Positions 57,431-64,000 of a stretch of 64,000 bases of DNA are shown here, piece after piece. Numbering within the stretch: the stretch's first letter is position 1; each line of letters begins with the position of its first letter. Below the pieces are notes generated by a model that saw only the letters and a list, made by a program, of their open reading frames with translations, did no database searches and was not told where the DNA came from. The stretch comes from Sorex araneus (Eukaryota > Chordata > Mammalia > Eulipotyphla > Soricidae): NCBI RefSeq assembly GCF_027595985.1, contig NC_073302.1, forward strand, positions 407,008,503-407,072,502, given 5' to 3'. The position numbers and the translations under genes were made by a program.

Positions 57431-58458
57431 TAAGGGATTCTATTATTTGAACATACAATAATTTCCTTTCCTATTCTTTGATGCAGGTGGCCCTATTATC
57501 TAATGCCCTTTCAAGCAACTATGAGATTAAAATAATACTTGCTTTTTAAAATTTAATGATTTTCTAATTTTTAAATTTAATTTAATTTTTAATTTAATGA
57601 TTATACCTATATATTGAAGTCAGACATCTTGTTTCCTCTCATCAATGATACTTTCATATCTTCTTTGATTTTCTCAAACATGTGAGATATTCTTATTTTG
57701 CACTTGATATTCATTCATAGTAAGAGCAGTGCTATTTCGCATTCCAAATTTGTTGTTGACTGTTTCTGAGGACTCATGTTGAGACCATTTCTTTATTTGG
57801 GAGTATTCTTTAAGGGCTGGTGTTATGGTGCATTCCTTTGAAGGGGATTCCTGTTTGCCTCCGGCATCTGAAGGTCCCACCAGCCCAAGACTACTTTAAA
57901 GGGAATTTATAGCCCAAGTAGTTTGGGTCATCCAGGGAGTGTGAATACAAACACCAAACTTCCTTCAGAGAAGTTTGCAGTTACTTTCATTCAAAGGGTC
58001 TTACCAATTTGCCTGCCTTTCTGTTTCTCCATCAGTCTATCCATCACTGTCAATCACTCTCTCTGAGTTTTTGTGTGATGGCTGAACTTTTCACTGAGGT
58101 GTTTGTGTCTTGGGGTCTCAGCTCTTGCAGGTCTTGTTTCCTCCCCACATAGACTTTGCTTCTGTTTCTGCTCATCAACTGCGACTACAAAGCCATGAGT
58201 CCCAATGCCCACACATAATTACCTCTCTGGAGTAACACTGTCCTGTCATTTTCATCCTCCACTCATTTTCTTTATTTTTTTGCTAATTCAGCTATGCCTT
58301 TTTAATTTTTTCATTTAGAAGATTCATCTATCATTTTTACTTCTTATCTACTAGGAGGATTCCTTAAAGTGCTTGTCTATCGTACTTCTATACATGAAAG
58401 TTCCTTACTGCAGCCTGGGGCTTATGTGAAAAATGTTAGAGAGTGGGAATCAGCAAGG

Positions 58459-58497
<39 letters not shown>
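58459..58497. repeat. (GT)n microsatellite
   Basis: About 19 GT units, pure. Confidence 0.97.
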
Positions 58498-58498
<1 letters not shown>

Positions 58499-58680
58499 CT
58501 GTAAAGGGTCAGATAGTAAAGGTTTTACACTTTGCCATTCATTTACAGTCTCTATTGATGTTATTTAATTCAATGTCACTGTAGCACAAAAGCAGTCATA
58601 AACAGTATGTGAATGAATTGCAACAAACCACTGTGCTTTGAATACAAAATAGTTGATGGGTCAATTTGGCACATGAGATG
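58496..58680 (+). mobile_element. hAT-Charlie-type MER remnant
   Basis: Sequence tctgtaaagggtcagatagtaaagg, gtagcacaaaagcagtcataaac and atgtgaatgaattgc follows a widespread mammalian non-autonomous DNA transposon whose consensus I recall; the exact family name is uncertain. Confidence 0.5.
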
Positions 58681-59099
58681 TATTTCCCAGCCCATACTCT
58701 AAAGTATATATGCCAAAGGGGAAAATTATGGAATTTTTGTGTTTTTTTTTTTTTTGCTACCCTGTAGGATAACATTAGTTTGTCCTTTCTGCCTTGCCAC
58801 AGAGAACTTAGGTTTATTGGGTTACTCCCATCACAGTGCTCCCATTCCTCTGTGTTTTTGTGTAACCTCTTTGTACTCTGCTTCTTCAACTGGTCAATCA
58901 CCTTTATCTCCTAATCAGACTCTGTTAACTTGTAAATATTGCTTTTCCCCTTAAATCCTTTGCATAGTTAATTCAGAGTAATGTCTTTTTTGTATAGACA
59001 CAAGAAGACAGTTAATGCTATACTTTTGTAACTTGGGAGTTAATTGACTCCAATTAATATTCACTCCTGGGCATCTGTTCTCTCAATTTAAGATTCAGT

Positions 59100-59930
59100 T
59101 GCCCTTACTTCCTAGCAACCCAAAAGCAGGGTCCCAACGAGGGGCTGGACGGATCTAAGGCAAGTTGTGAGCTACCTTGCCATCGAAATGGGCAAGGCCA
59201 AAGTTCCATAAAACTTAACTATAAGTTAAGAACATGATCATGGACAAATTCTGTCATGATCCAAAAAGTACAGCTAGATAGGAGCCTTCTAGGGTTAGGA
59301 AAGATTAATCTGGCCTGAGAACTGTTAGATCTATAGCGAGATGTCCCCCGAGAGCCACACTACAAGATTAATGTATCTCTTACTGTGTCCATACAAAATA
59401 ATATTAAGAAATAGAATTAAGATGTTAATTAAGTTTTTAGACTAAAGGAAGAAGAAAAACCCTGAAGTGGTATTTTGCCCTTGAGCCTGATCTGCTATCA
59501 GGAGGGCCTTTGGTATGTTGATTGCGATACCTCCAATGTGGGGAGTTGGTGAGAGACTGAAGAGAGACGAGGCTTCAGGTTTTGAGATGGAGCGTAGGGA
59601 GATGAGCAGGAGAGACTGGAGGAGACAGTAGTGAGGGGCAGTGTGAGACTAGAATGGGGAGCTTAGTGAGACTGGAACAGGCGCATGGAGAAAATAAAAT
59701 AAATGACAACTGATCTATCACCATTTTGGCCCTTGTTTCTTCCTTGGTCCACCCATGGCATCAGTCATCCAGGGTTGGCGAGTGGACCAAGACCACCACC
59801 ACCAAACATAGGCAGCGAGAGAGAGCCTCCGGCTTTCCTAGCTGCCTGGAGATTGCACACTACCCTATATATACAACCTCTTTACATTCCACCCTTTTAT
59901 TTCCTAGCGCACTTCTTCCTATTTTGCTGC
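59100..59930 (+). repeat. LTR-like block, uncertain
   Basis: A GA-rich part with repeated gagagactg motifs leads to aaaataaaataaatgac, then a pyrimidine-rich ccttgtttcttccttggtcc part, an order typical of a polyadenylating LTR. TATA-like ccctatatatac lies further right. No boundary repeats, primer site or viral gene could be found, so this is a weak call. Confidence 0.2.
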
Positions 59931-60188
59931 TTTCTGTTTTGCTTTCAGGATGACTGCCTTTGGACATATAAAGTACAACTGAAGAATGAGGACTGAATAG
60001 TGTAGAATCTCTTGGGAAAGGAGAATGTGTCAGCAGCTGGAACTTGGGAGGAAGAGATGTTAAACACTCTGGATTTGGTCTTGTTCCATCTTCCCGTTGT
60101 CAAGCTTCCTATCATAAACCCATCTTGTGGGATGCATCATGCATGCCTTAGTTTCCACCAAGCTCTGGATAAAATTTTCTTTTAGGTA

Positions 60189-60436
60189 CACTGTAGCACT
60201 GTTGTCCCATTGTTCATAGATTTGCTTGAGCAGGCACCAGTAACATATCTCCATTGTGAGACTTATTGTTACTGTTTTTTGGCATATCGAATATGACAAG
60301 GGTAGCTTGCCAGGATCTGCTCTGTGGGCGGGATACTCTCAGTAGTTTGCCCGGTTCTCCGAGAGGGATGGATGAATCGAACCTGGGTCAGCTGCATGCA
60401 AGGCAAATGCCCTACCTGCTGTGCTGTCGGTCCAGT
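60189..60436 (-). mobile_element. SINE, form B
   Basis: Reverse copy; 14-bp TSD (t/c)tttcttttaggta at 60175-60188 and 60437-60450. The tail is degenerate (acactgtagcactgttgtccc). Confidence 0.9.
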
Positions 60437-60609
60437 CTTTCTTTTAGGTAAGGCAGTATTTTAGTTTTAAGTTACTTTGGTGATGAATTCTGTGCAAATT
60501 TACAAAAACTGTGCAATATGCAGGTAGGAAAATTAATATAAAAATTAAAACTTGGCAATAATTAATTTGATTTCATTGTCTTTTTAAAAGTCTGCATCAG
60601 AAGAAAAAA

Positions 60610-60870
60610 ATCCTGGCCTCAAATTTACTAATTAGTTGTGTGACCTTCGGGAAACCACCTAGTGAGTTTTAGTTTCCTCATTTAATAGCTGGCAGTAGCA
60701 CCAACTTTGGACACCAGATTTGTCAACAGGAAACAGAATGATGCTGGGAGAGCTCTGTAGATTCATTAAGTGCATAATATTAACATTTTATATATTATAA
60801 TAACTCATTTTATCCTCATAATAATCTTATCAGGTATGAAAGCATATGTGACGTTGACACAGAAAAACTA
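60610..60870 (+). repeat. MIR-like fragment
   Basis: The part ttagttgtgtgaccttcggg, then gagttttagtttcctcattta, matches the most recognisable MIR segment. Confidence 0.6.
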
Positions 60871-60929
60871 CTTTGCTGTTTCCAACTAAAAAATCTTTCA
60901 GGTTAGTTACAATGAAGACAATGAAATAC

Positions 60930-61068
60930 CTGCAGTACATTCTTTCTGATATTTGTTATCTTGGCAGTCATCTGTGTGATGGTAGAATTTGCTCGTCCTT
61001 GAATGATTTGAACTTGTTGCAAGCCATTCAACATGTTGTCAAGATTTAGTAGAACATTTGCTGCTTCT
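60930..61068 (-). CDS. LAMB4: LAMB4 exon, fourth from the end
   Basis: The exon completes a Glu codon and encodes 46 further residues, starting EAANVLLNLDNMLNGLQQVQ, including the sequon in ANSTIT, and ending IRKNVLQ. Hydrophobic residues follow a heptad pattern. Acceptor taccttag, donor CTGCAG|gtattt. Confidence 0.93.
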
Positions 61069-61304
61069 CTAAGGTAAAATATTAACACATCAGATCAGAT
61101 AAATATAAACATACTCATTTGTTTCACCTTAAGGGCTCATTTGACTTAACCAAAAACTTTGCTGAATAATTAAAAAAAAAATCTAAATTACTCTGAAGCA
61201 AGAAGTGTTGAAGTCTCAATTTTGAGAAAAAGACATGTTTAAGTGCCATATAATGTAAGCACACTGGTGAGTGTGAGTCTGAGGCATATAATGGCTAATC
61301 CTAG

Positions 61305-61540
61305 TAATATATATATACATGTATGTATATATACACATATATGTATATATATTACTTCAGAAAATAGAGAACTATAATTGGCTAAAGGTATATATATATA
61401 TAACTGTATATATATATATATATATATACAGTTCTCTATTTTCTGAAGTTCTCTACTTCAGAAAATAGAGAACTGTAATTGGCTAAAGGTATATATATAT
61501 ATACATATATATATATATACAGTTCTCTATTTTCTGAAGT
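61305..61540. repeat. Duplicated AT-rich palindrome
   Basis: A 20-base arm (acttcagaaaatagagaact) occurs at 61354-61373 and 61455-61474; its reverse complement occurs at 61430-61449 and 61521-61540. Loops are (TA)n-rich. The result is two tandem hairpin units, plus a third possible hairpin across the junction with a 5-base loop. Confidence 0.95.
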
Positions 61541-62727
61541 TTTGAAACACTGTTACAATCCTTATTTAAGTGTGAGCAGAAGAGTCAAGAGGCTCCTCAG
61601 ACAGAAAAGAGAGAACTAAAGCCCCTGCATTTTCAGGCTCTGTTTATTCAGGTTTATTTAAGCTTCTCTGGCATTCCAGTTGTTCAGGGGCCCAGTATGA
61701 GGTTAAATCACTGGCATTCCAAGTGAAATAGTCTATTTTACAGAGAGGAGCTTACCTCAAGTCAACATTCACCAGACACTTAGATCTATGGACATAAAAA
61801 CACTACCTTGGGGACAGTGTACCAAGTGAGTGACATATCGGATACCTTTGTAGAGACATAATTAAATATGCCTATGTCGAGGGCAAAAAATGGCTCAATT
61901 GTCACATGTCTTTGTTTCCATTCAAACCATTCTTTCTTCCCAGTAGGGTAATAATTAATCAATCTCAATTTCTCTTTTTAAAAAAGCAGTTTTAGATTAA
62001 AAGGAAAATTGAGAGAAAGGATTGGATATTTCCCATACACCCTCATTCCTACACAAGCACAACCTACCCCATTATTTCTCACCAGAGTGGACCATTTGTT
62101 ACTGCTGATGAATCTACATTGACACAGCATAATCTCCCAAAGTCCACAGTTTACATTCTGGTTCACTTTTTGTGGTGTACATTCTGTGGGCTTGACCCAT
62201 ATGCAATGACACGTATCCATTTGGTGTCATGCTGACATGTTTTCACTCTCTTAAAATTCCTCTATACTCTGCCTGTTTATTCCTTGCCTTGACCTCTGGC
62301 TACTGCAGATATTTTAAAACTGGAAGGGGTTGGTTTACCACCTGCATCTAGAACATTTCGTTTACATAAGACAGTGAAGGAAGTTCAGGTCTCTGCTGCA
62401 CATCTCAAAATGGTGACAGATATGAACGATATCTTCATCATTCAATTATACTCTGACACTGATTCACAACACTCCCTATTCAAAAAACATCAAGCTGACT
62501 TTTTCTTATATTTCAGATGCATATGTACATATATTCATCTATATCTGCATGGCATGTATACTGTTCTTGTGGTGCTAGTATTTGTTTCTTCCAGTAGTCA
62601 CCATCATTTTACCTTTTAAGTACAATCTTTTATAAAGTTTAGATTTTCAAATTTCAAATACTTCCAGTTATATTGAATTTAGAAAATACAAAAATAGATC
62701 AGCAAGTGCTAAAAAGAGGGAAAGTGA

Positions 62728-63175
62728 GATGCACGATACTCTTTCAGTAACAATATTGCAACCCATAGTGTCTTAAAGGAAAATAAGAGAGAGAGAGAGA
62801 AAAGGAAGGAAGAAAGGAAGGAAGGAAGGAAGGAAGGAAGGAAGGAAGGAAGGAAGGAAGGAAGGAAAGAAGGGAGGGAGGGAGGAAGGGAGGGAGGGAG
62901 GGAGGGAGGGAGGGAGGGAGGGAGGGAGGGAGGGAGGGAGGGAGGGAGGGAGGGAGGGAGGGAGGGAGGGAGGAAAGTATCTGCCATAGAGGCAGGCTGA
63001 GGGAAAGGATTGGGGATTGGTGGGGAGGGAAACTGGTGACATTGGTGGTGGGAAATGTTCACTACTGATAGGTGTTGGAAACTTGTATGACTAAAACTCA
63101 ATCTTGAACAACTTTGTAACTATATATCATGGTGGTTCAATTTAAAATGTTTTTTAGTTAAAATTTAAAAATTAA
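62728..63175 (+). mobile_element. L1 3' UTR fragment with expanded purine repeat
   Basis: Starts with cacgatactctttcagtaac, contains the purine tract, then ctgccatagaggcaggctg, gacattggtggtgggaaatg and catggtggttcaatttaaaatg. Confidence 0.75.
62785..62975. repeat. (GGAA)n(GGGA)n purine tract
   Basis: About 190 bases of almost pure purine: GA, then GGAA, then GGGA repeats. Mirror-symmetric purine tracts can form triplex (H-DNA). It yields Pro-Ser-Leu repeat frames on the minus strand that are not genes. Confidence 0.97.
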
Positions 63176-63183
63176 AAAGAAGA

Positions 63184-63369
63184 GGGCTGGAGCAATAGCA
63201 CAGCAGGTAGGGTGTTTGCCTTGCATGCAGCCTACCCAGGTTCGATTCCCAGTATCCCATATGGTCCCCTGAGCACCGCCAGGGGTGATTCCTGCATGCA
63301 GAGCCAGGAGTAACCCCTGTGCATCACCGGGTGTGACCCAAAAAGCAAAACAAAACAACAACAAAAAAA
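63184..63369 (+). mobile_element. SINE, form A
   Basis: Forward full-length copy with an A-rich tail, inserted just beyond the L1 tail; the target repeat is obscured by A-rich flanks. Confidence 0.9.
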
Positions 63370-63740
63370 GAAATTAATAAAAAAGAAATGAGAACAAGAA
63401 ATTAAAAAGGTGAACAAGAATGGAATAAGATACCAATATCTCTACCACCTGTTAAAGATACTGTCATCTAACTAGTATGAGTCACATATTATATATATTA
63501 TTTGTAAGAAGAGGTAACAGACCTCAGAATCTAAGAAAAACAGAAAATAAGCATTCCTGCAAGCTGCTTCCAAATTTTCCAGCTTCTCAGAGCACCTCTA
63601 AAGATAGGTTAGCCCTCAGTGGAGGCACTGAAGCACTAATAAGTAATATATGAACATTAGAGCCCGTTCAGCAAGCATTTTTCAGATGACCTAGTAGAAG
63701 GCCTCTTCAAGCATGATGAGATTATGAATATGGTACTCAC

Positions 63741-63948
63741 TCAGCTTCTTTGGCCTTTTGTAAAATCTTTGGAACTTCATCTCCTGCTTTCTTTAGCCTC
63801 TTCTCATCTCTCTTATAGTCCTCACGAAGTTGCATAAGTTTCCGTACTTTGTCAAGTTCATCGGTTATATTTTGTGATGCTATTGGTAGGTGGGTGTCAA
63901 ATACATGATTTGCAACTTTCTCTATGTCCTCTGGAGGCACGTTTTCCT
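63741..63948 (-). CDS. LAMB4: LAMB4 exon, fifth from the end
   Basis: The exon encodes about 69 residues of coiled coil, beginning near EENVPPEDIEKVANHVFDTH and ending LQKAKEA plus two bases. It includes the sequon Asn-Ile-Thr in SQNITDEL. The donor is GCTGA|gtgagt. The acceptor could be at 63948 or two bases inward, because two AG dinucleotides are adjacent; 63948 agrees with a one-base carry-over from the previous exon. That exon is outside the window. Confidence 0.88.
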
Positions 63949-64000
63949 CTTAAGTAAGAAAATAGGTTGTAGGTAATTGCTTCTCCTTATGAAATATTAT

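Larger units (their letters stand above)
56967..60929 (-). other. LAMB4: LAMB4 intron, 4.0 kb
   Basis: Contains an ancient L1-like block, an AT-rich stretch (57400-57600), a GT repeat, a hAT-type remnant, an LTR-like block and one form B SINE. No extra exon is needed for the frame. Confidence 0.78.
61069..63740 (-). other. LAMB4: LAMB4 intron, 2.7 kb
   Basis: Contains an AT palindrome cluster, single-copy block 61541-62727, a long GGAA/GGGA tract, an L1 tail and one SINE; 63370-63740 is single-copy. Confidence 0.8.
44870..64000 (-). other. LAMB4: LAMB4 gene, 3' part (last five coding exons)
   Basis: LAMB4 encodes laminin subunit beta-4, a secreted basement-membrane chain related to LAMB1 and far less studied. 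Five minus-strand exons (208, 139, 174, 154 and 140 nt) join in compatible phases into about 270 residues ending in a stop codon. The sequence matches what I recall of the human LAMB4 C terminus, with key phrases QGRANSTIT, LQTKLQR, AESAQ, TGLTKET and IVEQENKYA. The region is the C-terminal coiled coil that pairs with alpha and gamma chains. A Cys three residues from the end corresponds to the C-terminal interchain cysteine of beta chains. I see no frameshift or premature stop, so the gene looks functional, although one donor is weak. LAMB1 follows downstream in the same orientation, with about 23 kb between stop and start. Confidence 0.93.

Noticed and set aside
61069..61088. Extending the LAMB4 exon through the upstream open frame
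   Set aside because: Similarity stops at 61068, where a clean acceptor (taccttag) lies.

Overview
This is a stretch of mammalian nuclear DNA: large introns, one CpG island, mostly interspersed repeats, and two genes split into exons, both on the minus strand. The most frequent repeat is a tRNA-derived SINE of the kind I know from Sorex shrews (SOR family), so the source is most likely the common shrew Sorex araneus or a close relative. That is recognition from memory, not a database match. No prokaryotic genes, CRISPR array or intact virus is present.

Left part (1 to about 22,300): the 5' end of LAMB1 (laminin subunit beta-1). Seven coding exons can be placed to the base. They join in frame into the first 295 residues: signal peptide, whole laminin N-terminal (LN) domain and the start of the first EGF-like (LE) module. 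The start codon lies in a 43-nt coding exon at 21677-21719, inside a CpG island of about 2 kb that also holds exon 2. The rest of LAMB1 lies beyond position 1.

Middle part (about 22,350 to 44,870): the spacer between the two genes. I see no gene in it. It holds SINEs, LINE fragments (L2 and L1), two neighbouring copies of an unclassified poly(A)-ended repeat (35.5-37.3 kb), simple repeats and some repeat-poor blocks that could be regulatory.

Right part (about 44,870 to 64,000): the 3' end of LAMB4 (laminin subunit beta-4). Its last five coding exons are open, join in frame and end in a stop codon, giving about 270 C-terminal residues of coiled coil. LAMB1 therefore lies downstream of LAMB4 in the same orientation, an old tandem pair of laminin beta genes, as in human.

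Mobile DNA: two SINE forms share one tRNA-like head. Form A (about 175 bp) continues into a 'catatggtcccc...gagccaggagtaacccc' body and ends in poly(A). Form B (about 245 bp) has a different body and ends in GACAGT-type repeats. Copies range from near-fresh (perfect target-site duplications, TSDs) to heavily decayed. A 2.9-kb L1 at 49.6-52.5 kb has an inverted 5' part and 16-bp TSDs, and two SINEs inside it. Nothing here forms an undescribed multi-gene system; the best leads concern retroposon mechanisms, splice-site strength and promoter elements.
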